Below are positions 1-7,571 of a stretch of DNA of 64,000 bases, in pieces. Position numbers and translations under genes: made by a program. Under the pieces are notes generated by a model, which made no database searches, was not told the origin of the DNA, and saw only the letters and a list, made by a program, of their open reading frames with translations. The first letter of the stretch is position 1, and each line of letters opens with the position of its first letter. The stretch is from Fredericiella sp963839515 (GTDB lineage Bacteria > Chloroflexota > Anaerolineae > Caldilineales > Caldilineaceae), in contig CAWIVN010000023.1 of the NCBI GenBank assembly GCA_963839515.1, forward strand, positions 747,726-811,725, read 5' to 3'.

Positions 1-108
1 TCCGCTGGGGATGCGATGGCTCTCGTCAAGCGGCAGCGCCCCGTCGCCGATCCCTACATCGGTTACATCCGGGCCCGTATTGAGCGTTTTGAAGCTAGGT
101 GGACATAG
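1..108 (+). CDS. 3' end of an unidentified protein (partial)
   Basis: An open frame runs from the left edge to a TAG stop at 106-108. It encodes the last 35 residues of a protein, ending in a basic stretch (PYIGYIRARIERFEARWT). The following gene begins 15 nt later behind its own ribosome binding site, so the two could be co-transcribed. The fragment is too short to assign a family. Confidence 0.5.
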   Translation, partial: SAGDAMALVKRQRPVADPYIGYIRARIERFEARWT

Positions 109-123
109 AAAGAGGAGTAAGCC

Positions 124-612
124 ATGAGTGAGCTAATCGTTCTGGCATTCAATTCTGAAGGCGGGGCGCAGGAAGCCCTGGCCGAGCTGGGCCACCTGCA
201 GAAGCAGGAGTTGATCAAACTCGCCGACGCCGCAACTGTCGTGCGCAAGTCAGACGGCAAGGTCAAGGTCAAGCAAGCCGTCGGCCTTGTCGGCGCCGGC
301 GCTTTGGGTGGCGCGTTCTGGGGCATGCTGATCGGCCTGATTTTTCTGGTACCTTGGCTGGGACTGGCGATAGGGGCTATTTCGGGAGCCATTGCCGGGC
401 GCTTTAGCGATATCGGCATCGACGACAAGTTTATCAAGGAAGTCGGCACCACGATCGAGCCGGGTCACTCGGCGCTGTTTATGCTGGTGGAGCGCATGAC
501 CGAGGACCGCGTGCTGCCCGAGCTGCAGAAGTTTCATCCCACCGTGCTGCGGACGAACCTGTCGGTCGAAGACGAAGAGAAACTCAAGGCTGCCTTCGGC
601 GCATCAGAGTAG
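124..612 (+). CDS. DUF1269-type membrane protein
   Basis: This 162-residue protein resembles the DUF1269 family in length and layout. The N-terminal half is a small soluble alpha/beta domain (SELIVLAFNSEGGAQEAL). A Gly/Ala-rich double membrane segment follows at about residues 56-98 (GLVGAGALGGAFWGMLIGLI and beyond). The C-terminal part ends with VEDEEKLKAAF. The start is supported by AGAGGAG about 8 nt upstream. The family has no established biochemical role; in other bacteria members are small stress-associated membrane proteins. It lies 9 nt upstream of the DUF2254 gene, so the two membrane proteins are probably one transcription unit. Confidence 0.8.
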   Translation: MSELIVLAFNSEGGAQEALAELGHLQKQELIKLADAATVVRKSDGKVKVKQAVGLVGAGALGGAFWGMLIGLIFLVPWLGLAIGAISGAIAGRFSDIGIDDKFIKEVGTTIEPGHSALFMLVERMTEDRVLPELQKFHPTVLRTNLSVEDEEKLKAAFGASE

Positions 613-621
613 CGTTACAAA

Positions 622-1920
622 GTGACTGTATTCGCCCCTCGGCGCAGGCTGCTGCCACGTCCAGTTCATTACTGGCTCGTGCCGTTTGCATATGTGGTGG
701 TAGCCTTAATACTTGGCTATATTTTGCCGCGGATCGACCGGCACTTTATTCCGGGCAGCTGGCAAACGGTCAGCATCAACAGCGAGACTGCCATTCTTTC
801 GTCGATCGCATCGGGCATGATGGCACTGACGGGTATCGTCTTTGCGATGGTGCTGGTGAGTGTTCAGGTCGCCGGCAGCGCCTATTCGCCGCGTCTCGTG
901 CAATGGCTCGTACACGATAGGATTCTGCGTCACGCACTAGGTGCCTTTACCGGCACTTTTATCTTTGCGCTTATGGCACTGTCGGCGGTGGATGTAAGCA
1001 ACTCGGGCCGTGTGCCTTATCTCACGACGCTCGTTGCCTTTGTATGGCTGCTCGCCAGTATTCTGCTGCTGATCGCTCTTATCGAGCGCGTCGGCCAACT
1101 CTACATCTCCAACGTGCTAAATTCAGTGGGCGACCGCGGCCGTGAAGTGATCGCAGCTATGTATGCGTCGAGCGAACGCATGGTCGCGGCCAAAGACCCA
1201 AGCGACCTGGCCGACATGTCGTCCGCCGCGCAGGAGATCTTCTACCATGGGCCACCCCGGGTAATCGTCGCGCTCGACACGCCGTACCTCGTTCGGCACG
1301 CCCACAAAGCCGGCGGCCTGATCCAACTGGAATACGCCGTCGGTGACCTGGTGGCCGACGGCCTGCCCATTGCTCGCGTTTACGGCACCGACAAGAAACT
1401 CGACCCGCGTACTCTGTTCAAGGGAGTGATACTCGGCCGGGAGCGCACTGCCCTGCAGGACCCAAAGTACCCGATCCGGCTTCTGGTTGATATCGCGATT
1501 CGTGCCCTATCACCCGCCGTCAACGACCCCACAACTGCCGTCCAGGCGCTCAACCAGATCGATGACCTGCTGCGCCGCCTGGGTCTTTGCCGGCTTGACG
1601 TCGGCCGAATCGCCGATCCTTCCGGCGCGCTGCGTTTGCTCTATCCTACCCCTACCTGGGAGGATTTTCTGGACCTGTCACTGCTGGAGATTATGTACTA
1701 TGGAGCCAACTCCGTGCAGGTTATGCGCCGGCTTGGTGCTCTGCTCGACGACCTGGAGTTGACCGTCACTCCCTCGCATAAGGATGAGGTGACGAAATAT
1801 CAGCAGCGGCTGCATCGCCAGATCGAGCAGTCTTTCCGCCGCACCGATGTGCGCGAAGAGGCCGAGGAATTTGATCGGCAAGGCCTGGGCCTCACACGCC
1901 GTGAGGATGTGGCGGCGTGA
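622..1920 (+). CDS. DUF2254 domain membrane protein
   Basis: This 432-residue protein starts with GTG. Its first 170 residues contain about four transmembrane helices, including LVPFAYVVVALILGYILP, ASGMMALTGIVFAMVLVSVQ and LTTLVAFVWLLASILLLIAL. Between them is the motif SAYSPRLVQWLV, which is typical of DUF2254. The rest is cytoplasmic and contains the family segment AIRALSPAVNDPTTAVQALN. Function is unknown. Only 9 nt separate it from the DUF1269 gene and there is no strong Shine-Dalgarno of its own, so translational coupling is likely. A perfect palindrome directly follows the stop. Confidence 0.8.
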   Translation: MTVFAPRRRLLPRPVHYWLVPFAYVVVALILGYILPRIDRHFIPGSWQTVSINSETAILSSIASGMMALTGIVFAMVLVSVQVAGSAYSPRLVQWLVHDRILRHALGAFTGTFIFALMALSAVDVSNSGRVPYLTTLVAFVWLLASILLLIALIERVGQLYISNVLNSVGDRGREVIAAMYASSERMVAAKDPSDLADMSSAAQEIFYHGPPRVIVALDTPYLVRHAHKAGGLIQLEYAVGDLVADGLPIARVYGTDKKLDPRTLFKGVILGRERTALQDPKYPIRLLVDIAIRALSPAVNDPTTAVQALNQIDDLLRRLGLCRLDVGRIADPSGALRLLYPTPTWEDFLDLSLLEIMYYGANSVQVMRRLGALLDDLELTVTPSHKDEVTKYQQRLHRQIEQSFRRTDVREEAEEFDRQGLGLTRREDVAA

Positions 1921-1932
1921 CAAAAAAACGTT

Positions 1933-1970
1933 CCCCGGACGAGCGGACGCATGCGTCCGCTCGTCCGGGG
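1933..1970. terminator. Perfect 38-nt palindrome between convergent genes
   Basis: Two 19-nt arms (CCCCGGACGAGCGGACGCA and its complement) meet without a loop. Read on the minus strand, the hairpin follows the hflX stop and leads into AACGTTTTTTTG, so it can act as an intrinsic terminator for hflX. On the plus strand there is no T-run. It also resembles the ATGTCCCCGGGAC palindrome family found elsewhere in the window. Confidence 0.65.
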
Positions 1971-1981
1971 ACAATGTCCTG

Positions 1982-3427
1982 TTACTTGACTTCTTCTTGG
2001 ACCCAGTAAGGCGCGAAGCGGCCTGCCAGTTCGACCGGCAGCCTGCCTCGCAGGTGCGTGCCGTGCTCTGTGTGCTCCTCGTGCTCGACCACGCCGTGCT
2101 CGTGCATCAGCGACACCAGTTCGCCGCGCTGATAGGGGATCAGCACGTCGACGGCGGCCATGTGGTGCTTAAGCACGCGATCGACCGTCGCCAGCAGCTC
2201 GTCGATCCCCCGTCCGGTCAGCGCACTGATTGCCACCGACTGCGGGTGCTCAGCCTGCACGGCTGCCAGATGCTGCGCCTGCGCCGGGTCGTTCAAGTCC
2301 AAGCGGTCGAGCTTATTTAGCGCCACCACCACCAGCTTGTCGCCGGCTCCCAACTCGTCCAGCACTTCCTCGACCGCGGCGACCTGCTCCTCCATGTTGG
2401 GATGTGACAAGTCCACGACGTGCAGCAGCATGTCGGCCTCGGTCACCTCTTCCAATGTCGAGCGAAAGGCCGCCACGAGCTGCGTCGGCAGCTTCTGGAT
2501 GAAGCCGACCGTGTCCGAGAACAGCGCCATGCGGTCGCTGGGCAGTTCGACGCGACGCGTCGTCGGGTCCAACGTGGCGAACAGCTTGTCCTCGGCCAGC
2601 ACGTCGGCGCGAGAGATGGCGTTGAGCAGCGTGCTCTTGCCGGCATTGGTATAGCCAACGACGGCGATCACCGGTGCGGCCAGCTCGCGGCGTTGTGCCC
2701 GGTACTGGTCGCGGTGCTTGACGATGTCCTCCAGCTGGCGCTTGAGGAAGGCGATGCGCCGCCCGATCTCGCGGCGGTCCGCTTCCAACTGCGTTTCGCC
2801 AGGGCCGCGGACGCCGACACCGCCCGATGCGCCGCCCGCACGACCACCGGCCTGGCGCGCAAGATGCGTCCAGGCGCGTGTCAGACGTGGCAGGCGGTAC
2901 TCGTACTGCGCAAGTTCCACCTGCACTGCGCCTTCACGTGTGCGGGCGTGGCTGGCAAAGATGTCGAGGATCAGCGCTGTGCGGTCGATCACCTTGACTT
3001 CGTCGCCCAGCACCTTTTCCAGCTCGCGCTGCTGGCGGGGTGAGAGTTCGTCGTCAAAGATGACCACGTTTGCTTGGAGCTCGGTGACCAGCAGCTTGAG
3101 CTCTTCCAACTTGCCCGAGCCGATCAGTGTTGCCGGGTTGGGCGAAGCGAGCCGCTGCGTCATGCGCCCGGCCACCTGCAGGTCCGCCGTCTTGGCCAGC
3201 AGCGCCAGCTCGTCCAGCGAATCCTCCAGCGTCAGCAGTGAAGGCATGCTGTCGATATCGACGCCTACCAGCACGGCGATCTCGGCGGGTGGGGCGGTCG
3301 AAACCAGCCCATGCGTGTCGCGTACGACTGTGCGCCGGCTGCGGCCGTCATCATCGGCGCTACCATTCGCATTGCCGGCAGGCGAATTGTTGTTGATCTT
3401 GGAATCGAAAGATTGTGGATTACTCAT
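1982..3427 (-). CDS. hflX: GTPase HflX
   Basis: HflX is a ribosome-associated GTPase that splits or rescues stalled 70S ribosomes under stress. The 481-residue form chosen here has the HflX N-terminal domain (LTLEDSLDELALLAKTADL, ATLIGSGKLEEL) and the family hallmark GVGVRGPGETQLEADRR. The G-domain follows, with G1 GYTNAGKST near residues 258-266, G3 DTVGF and G4 NKLD. The C-terminal helper domain ends near EEVK. The frame stays open upstream to a TTG at 3634, but the added 69 residues are low-complexity and lack HflX similarity. The ATG at 3427 is therefore preferred, although its Shine-Dalgarno is weak. A strong promoter lies at 3706-3735. Confidence 0.93.
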   Translation of the reverse strand: MSNPQSFDSKINNNSPAGNANGSADDDGRSRRTVVRDTHGLVSTAPPAEIAVLVGVDIDSMPSLLTLEDSLDELALLAKTADLQVAGRMTQRLASPNPATLIGSGKLEELKLLVTELQANVVIFDDELSPRQQRELEKVLGDEVKVIDRTALILDIFASHARTREGAVQVELAQYEYRLPRLTRAWTHLARQAGGRAGGASGGVGVRGPGETQLEADRREIGRRIAFLKRQLEDIVKHRDQYRAQRRELAAPVIAVVGYTNAGKSTLLNAISRADVLAEDKLFATLDPTTRRVELPSDRMALFSDTVGFIQKLPTQLVAAFRSTLEEVTEADMLLHVVDLSHPNMEEQVAAVEEVLDELGAGDKLVVVALNKLDRLDLNDPAQAQHLAAVQAEHPQSVAISALTGRGIDELLATVDRVLKHHMAAVDVLIPYQRGELVSLMHEHGVVEHEEHTEHGTHLRGRLPVELAGRFAPYWVQEEVK

Positions 3428-3705
3428 AGTGACTCGTGTAACTGAGAAAAAGTGTCTTGACAAGCGGCCGTCCAACGACGAATCTGTTGATCGACAGCCT
3501 GCCGCTGAAGCGGCAGCGTCGACTACACCGGCAGCGTTGGACGATTGCGCGCGTACTGCCAGGCGAATCCGGTCATCGCGGCACCAGCCTATGCAGGCGG
3601 TGTGCTTAACCGGCGTAGTGCAGATCGTACGCAATCGAAGGGGGGTCTCAGTTCCACATTCTAGTAGTCACCATGTTCCTTGGACGAAATTACAAGCGAA
3701 CTGAA

Positions 3706-3735
3706 ATTATAGCACGTATTGTTGCAAAAGTCCAA
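3706..3735 (-). promoter_or_regulatory. Sigma70-type promoter for hflX
   Basis: On the minus strand there is TTGGAC (3735-3730), an 18-nt spacer and a perfect TATAAT (3711-3706). Transcription would start near 3699, giving a leader of about 270 nt before the preferred hflX start. Apart from the promoter and the adjacent inverted repeat, nothing else was seen in the gap 3428-3841. Confidence 0.6.
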
Positions 3736-3752
3736 TTTTGCAGTTTCTGTTT

Positions 3753-3838
3753 GGAGCGCAGGCGTCCGCCGACGCTTGCGTCGGAGCCTGCTGCGGTCTC
3801 TGCTGCAAGGCAAGGGCAGGCGAGGACGCCTGCGCTCC
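3753..3838. repeat. Long inverted repeat between GNAT and hflX
   Basis: Arms GGAGCGCAGGCGTCC (3753-3767) and its exact complement (3824-3838) enclose 56 nt. A smaller hairpin, CCGACGCTTGCGTCGG, lies just inside the left arm. It sits downstream of the minus-strand acetyltransferase gene and upstream of the hflX promoter. It could terminate that transcript but lacks a T-run; a mobile palindromic element is the alternative. Confidence 0.55.
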
Positions 3839-3841
3839 AGA

Positions 3842-4414
3842 TCAGCTCTTTTCCACCAGGGAGGCGATCACACTGCCCTCGAACTCCTCGGCCAAAATAT
3901 CCATAAAGATGCCGTCGTAGGCCTTGCCCGCGATCAGGCGTGCCTGGCGCCGCCGGCCAATTTCACGGAAGCCGACCTTTTTGTAGGCAGCAATGGCGCG
4001 TGTGTTGAAGGCATAGACGCCCAACATCACGCTGTTGAGATTGAGCAAGTTGAAAGCATAGTCGAGCAACAGCCGCATCGCTTCTTGTCCATAGCCCTGG
4101 TTTTGATATTCCTTCTCACCGATCATGATACCCAGCATCGCCGAGCGGTTCACGGGATCAAGGCTGAACAGCATGCAGCGGCCGATTGTAAGTTCGCTCT
4201 CCAGGTCGACAACGCTAAACACGTGCGACTGGTTGCGCAGGGCGCCGTCGATCTGCTCGTGCATCTTTTCGATCGAAGTCGGCGTATACGCTTCATCCCC
4301 GAGCGGGATCGCGACCTCCAGGTCATTCTCCCAGCGCGCGTGCGCCTCGGCATCTTCATGGCTTAGCGGCGATAGATAACAGCGCTGGCCGACAATCTTT
4401 TTGTAATGGGGCAT
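3842..4414 (-). CDS. GNAT family N-acetyltransferase (RimJ/RimL-like)
   Basis: This 190-residue single-domain protein has the GNAT acetyl-CoA fold. The N-terminal part RCYLSPLSHEDAEAHARWENDLEV is typical of the RimJ/RimL/SpeG subgroup. Motif A is visible as MLGIMIGEKEYQNQGYGQEAMRLLLDYAF, with the pyrophosphate-binding Q-N-Q-G-Y-G near residues 104-109. The conserved C-terminal AYKKVGFREIGRRRQ follows. Family members acetylate protein N-termini, polyamines or small amines; the substrate cannot be read from sequence. It lies 6 nt downstream of the dehydrogenase gene on the same strand, so it may be the last gene of that transcript. Confidence 0.8.
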   Translation of the reverse strand: MPHYKKIVGQRCYLSPLSHEDAEAHARWENDLEVAIPLGDEAYTPTSIEKMHEQIDGALRNQSHVFSVVDLESELTIGRCMLFSLDPVNRSAMLGIMIGEKEYQNQGYGQEAMRLLLDYAFNLLNLNSVMLGVYAFNTRAIAAYKKVGFREIGRRRQARLIAGKAYDGIFMDILAEEFEGSVIASLVEKS

Positions 4415-4420
4415 ATTTAG

Positions 4421-5308
4421 CTACCCTTTCACCTGGACGCCTGCTGACTCTTCCAGGTGCTTGATAAAGGCCGAGGCATTCTCTTCGCCCCAGCCCTTGT
4501 TGACCCCCGCCTTGATATTCTCCCGGATGACCGCCATGGCCGGAATGGGGGCCTTAAGGTCTTCCGCAAACTTGGCAATCAAGTTGGCATCCTTCAACAT
4601 TAGTTTGAGTGCAAACGAAGTGTCAAAATTGCGTTGCACTAGCGCAGCACCTACGCCGTCAAAGATAGGCGACTTGAAGTCGGTGACGTGCAACACGCCC
4701 AGGACATCCTGGGGGTTTAATCCGGCCTTGGTGGCCAGGATCATGGCTTCGCCGATGGCCTCCAACTGGAAGGCCACTACCAGGTTGCCGACCAGCTTCA
4801 TCGATGAGCCCTGGGCGTTGCCGCCCATATAATGCGTCGTCTCGCTCAGCTTTTCCAGGATTGGCTTGACCTGGTCGTACACCTCGCGCTTGCCACCCAC
4901 GACGATCCATAAACCGGCATTGGCGGCCTCGCCTTTGGAGCCAAACACCGGCGCATCCAGGAACTCGACGCCCTTGGCGGAAAATGCAGCATACTCCTTG
5001 CGGCTGGTGTCTGGATTTACGGTCGTCATGTCGAGCACGATTTGTCCCGCCCGTACGCCGCTCAACACGCCGTCCTGGCTCCAGACGAGATCTTCAACGG
5101 CCTTGTCGTCGCTCAGGCAGTACATTACCACATCCGCTTCGCGCACTGCTTCGGCAGGTGTTGCCGCCTGCCTGGCGCCTTGCGTTACCAAAGGAGCCGT
5201 ACGCGCGGCGGTCCGATTCCATACTGTCACCGGGTAGCCTGCCTTAAGCAGGTTGCCCACCATGCCGCGGCCCATGATGCCGATGCCCAAATACGCTATC
5301 TTTTGCAT
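4421..5308 (-). CDS. NAD(P)-dependent beta-hydroxyacid dehydrogenase (3-hydroxyisobutyrate dehydrogenase family)
   Basis: This 295-residue protein begins with the Rossmann signature IAYLGIGIMGRGMVGNLLKAGYPVTVWNRT. The family substrate-binding motif appears as FLDAPVFGSKGEA near residue 117. The catalytic-lysine motif is GSSMKLVGNLVV near residue 169. These enzymes interconvert 3-hydroxy acids and semialdehydes (tartronate, succinic or methylmalonate semialdehyde, glyoxylate). Downstream of a transporter block with an aldehyde dehydrogenase and a ThDP enzyme, it could reduce a catabolic semialdehyde, but the substrate is inferred only from context. Confidence 0.85.
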   Translation of the reverse strand: MQKIAYLGIGIMGRGMVGNLLKAGYPVTVWNRTAARTAPLVTQGARQAATPAEAVREADVVMYCLSDDKAVEDLVWSQDGVLSGVRAGQIVLDMTTVNPDTSRKEYAAFSAKGVEFLDAPVFGSKGEAANAGLWIVVGGKREVYDQVKPILEKLSETTHYMGGNAQGSSMKLVGNLVVAFQLEAIGEAMILATKAGLNPQDVLGVLHVTDFKSPIFDGVGAALVQRNFDTSFALKLMLKDANLIAKFAEDLKAPIPAMAVIRENIKAGVNKGWGEENASAFIKHLEESAGVQVKG

Positions 5309-5362
5309 ATAACCTTCTTCCTAAGTGTGCTTTGTATAGGTGAATGATAGAGTTCGTAACTC

Positions 5363-5406
5363 GGGCACGAAGGCGTGCCCAATGCACGCACGAAGGCGTG
5401 CGGACT
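5363..5406. repeat. Tandem small hairpins with a 20-nt dispersed repeat
   Basis: Two hairpins with the same GAAGGC-type loop lie side by side: GGGCACG/CGTGCCC at 5363-5380 and GCACG/CGTGC at 5388-5401. The 20-nt stretch at 5387-5406 recurs exactly at 18784-18803. They occupy most of the 167-nt gap between a permease and the dehydrogenase. Confidence 0.6.
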
Positions 5407-5475
5407 ACACGGCATCGGGACGGCAGCGAACGGCAGCGAAACCGTGTTGGTAAAGTATTGGGGCGTGTCCGTCGG

Positions 5476-6516
5476 CTAGTCCGATTTTCGCCTCATCTTG
5501 CGCTGCTCGCTGTAGTAGTTCACCACCATCACCAGCAACAGCAGGGCGCCCCAGGCAAATTGGCGGAAGAACTGGCTGCCGCTCGAACCGGATAACTCGA
5601 GCGTCAGCATATTGAGGCCGGTGGAAAGAAACTGCAGGCAGAGGACGGCCAGCACCACGCCGGCAATCGTGCCAAAGCCGCCATTGTAGCTCACACCGCC
5701 GAGGATGGAAATCAGCACGGTCAGCAGTACGAAGGACTCGCCGTAGTCGGCCTTGGCCGAGTTGGTGCGTGACAGAAATACGATGCCGGCAATTGCCGCC
5801 GTGGCGCCTGCCAGCCAGTAGGTGCGGATCAACACGCTGTTGTTGTTGATCCCCGAGAACAGCGCCGCGCGTGCATTGGTGCCATACATGTAGACCTGGA
5901 AGCCAAACGTGGTGCGTGTCAGGATGATGGCAAAGATGATCGCCAGCACGGCAAACAGGATCACAGGCAGCGGGATGCCCACTACGCTGCCGCTGCCAAG
6001 AAATTCAAGCTGCGTGTTCAAGATCGCCGGTCCGCCGGTGATCACGTACGAAAAGCCCTGGTATAGCGACAGTGTGCCGAGCGTGGCCAGGATGGGCGGG
6101 ATGCCGATGCGCGCGACCAGGAAGCCATTAAAGATGCCGCACAGCGAGCCCACGATCAGCGCTACCACGATGGCTGCCACGAGCGCCAGTGCCGTGGGAG
6201 CCGCATTCGGATCGCCCCCGCTTAGCTGCAGCAGCGTCATGGCGACAACTATGGCCGACAGGTTGGCCGTGCTCACGATCGAGAGGTCGATGCCGCCCGT
6301 GATCATGGTCACCATGATCGCCAACGCCAGGATACCGTACTCGGGGAACTGCACGGCCATCGACTGCAGGTTGCGTACAGTGGGAAACTTGTCCGGCAGC
6401 ACGATGCTGAAGGCGATGAAGATCAGAACTGCGATTACCAGCAGCCGCAGGATCGGGTTGTCGTTGCCGGTAATACGTTCCCAGAAAGGTCGCTTGGCGA
6501 TACTGGTCTGTTGCAT
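5476..6516 (-). CDS. CUT2 sugar ABC transporter permease
   Basis: This 346-residue integral membrane protein of the RbsC/RhaP family (BPD_transp_2) has about ten hydrophobic helices. Family motifs include MVTMITGGIDLSIVSTANLSA (near residue 68), GSLCGIFNGFLVARIGIPPILATLGTL and YNGGFGTIAGVVLAVLCLQFLSTGLNML. Its ATG is preceded by GGGAAAG. It begins 12 nt after the second permease of the same operon, so the pair probably forms a heterodimeric channel. A basic tail, SEQRKMRRKSD, ends the protein on the cytoplasmic side. Confidence 0.9.
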   Translation of the reverse strand: MQQTSIAKRPFWERITGNDNPILRLLVIAVLIFIAFSIVLPDKFPTVRNLQSMAVQFPEYGILALAIMVTMITGGIDLSIVSTANLSAIVVAMTLLQLSGGDPNAAPTALALVAAIVVALIVGSLCGIFNGFLVARIGIPPILATLGTLSLYQGFSYVITGGPAILNTQLEFLGSGSVVGIPLPVILFAVLAIIFAIILTRTTFGFQVYMYGTNARAALFSGINNNSVLIRTYWLAGATAAIAGIVFLSRTNSAKADYGESFVLLTVLISILGGVSYNGGFGTIAGVVLAVLCLQFLSTGLNMLTLELSGSSGSQFFRQFAWGALLLLVMVVNYYSEQRKMRRKSD

Positions 6517-6528
6517 GATTCTTTCCCG

Positions 6529-7533
6529 CTACTGATTTCCCGCCAACCCGATACGCCGCGCGTTGCGCTGCGCCTGGATGGCTGGAATCCCTGTGCCGAT
6601 GATAATGATCAGGCCGGTCACGACGCGCCGCCATTCCGACGGTACACCCACCAGCACCAGGCTGTTGCTCATAATTGTGACCAGCGCCACGCCCAGCAAT
6701 GCGCCGATGACTGACCCGCGACCGCCGGTCAAAGTCGCCCCGCCCAACACGACGGCGGCAATGACGTCCAATTCGGTGCCCACGATGTCCTGCGGGTTGG
6801 CCTGGCGGTTCAGTGCGCCATAGGTCATGCCGGCAATGCCCGACAGCAGACCCACAAAGCCGTAGATGAAGTATTGGATGCGACTGACATTAAAGCCGGC
6901 CCGCTCGGCCGCCTCGCGCGCTCCACCCAAGGCATAGATGCCGCGGCCAAGCATAGTGTAGCGCAGGAGCAAATACACCAGGATGGCCGTTGCCAGCGTG
7001 AGAAAGATGGCTGGGTGCAGCTTGGATACGCCGCCGGAGGCCATCGGCACCTCCACAAAGGTGGCACGCGACAGTTCGGTCATGCTGGGGGGAATGTCCC
7101 GAATGATCTTGTTGCCGATGGCGAACAGCAACAGCCCGCGATACATGCTTAACGTAGCGAGCGTCACGATCAGCGTGGGCAGTTTGAAGCGGGAGATGAA
7201 AAAGGCGTTGACGAAACCCAAGCCAAGCCCGATCAGCGCCGAAATTACAAATGCAATCCAAATTGGTGCGTCGGGCATATTGGCGTTGAGGATGCGCACG
7301 GTCGAGTACATCGCAAAAATGGCGATGGCGGTAAACGACACGTCGATGCCCCCTGAAATGATGACGATCAGCACGCCCATGGCAAAAATGCCCATCACCG
7401 TCGCCGACCGCAGCAGGTCAAACAGATTGCCGACCGTAAAGAAGACGGGATTGATGATGCCAATGATCAGCGAAAGCACGACGATGGTCAGTGCCACCAG
7501 GGTTTCGTTTTTACGCAAGAGGGAACGCCACAC
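6529..7533 (-). CDS. CUT2 sugar ABC transporter permease
   Basis: This 334-residue RbsC/RhaQ-type permease starts at GTG with AAAGGAT as Shine-Dalgarno. The family signature VLIVIISGGIDVSFTAIAIFA lies near residue 58. Later come FVNAFFISRFKLPTLIVTLATLSMYRG and GGATLTGGRGSVIGALLGVALVTIMSN. It lies between the ATPase and the other permease in an operon with a RhaS/LsrB-like binding protein. The two-permease arrangement matches rhamnose and AI-2 transporters rather than ribose systems, which have one. Confidence 0.9.
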   Translation of the reverse strand: MWRSLLRKNETLVALTIVVLSLIIGIINPVFFTVGNLFDLLRSATVMGIFAMGVLIVIISGGIDVSFTAIAIFAMYSTVRILNANMPDAPIWIAFVISALIGLGLGFVNAFFISRFKLPTLIVTLATLSMYRGLLLFAIGNKIIRDIPPSMTELSRATFVEVPMASGGVSKLHPAIFLTLATAILVYLLLRYTMLGRGIYALGGAREAAERAGFNVSRIQYFIYGFVGLLSGIAGMTYGALNRQANPQDIVGTELDVIAAVVLGGATLTGGRGSVIGALLGVALVTIMSNSLVLVGVPSEWRRVVTGLIIIIGTGIPAIQAQRNARRIGLAGNQ

Positions 7534-7571
7534 GGCCGGTATCCTTTGCTCTAACCTCGCTAAAATCTGCT

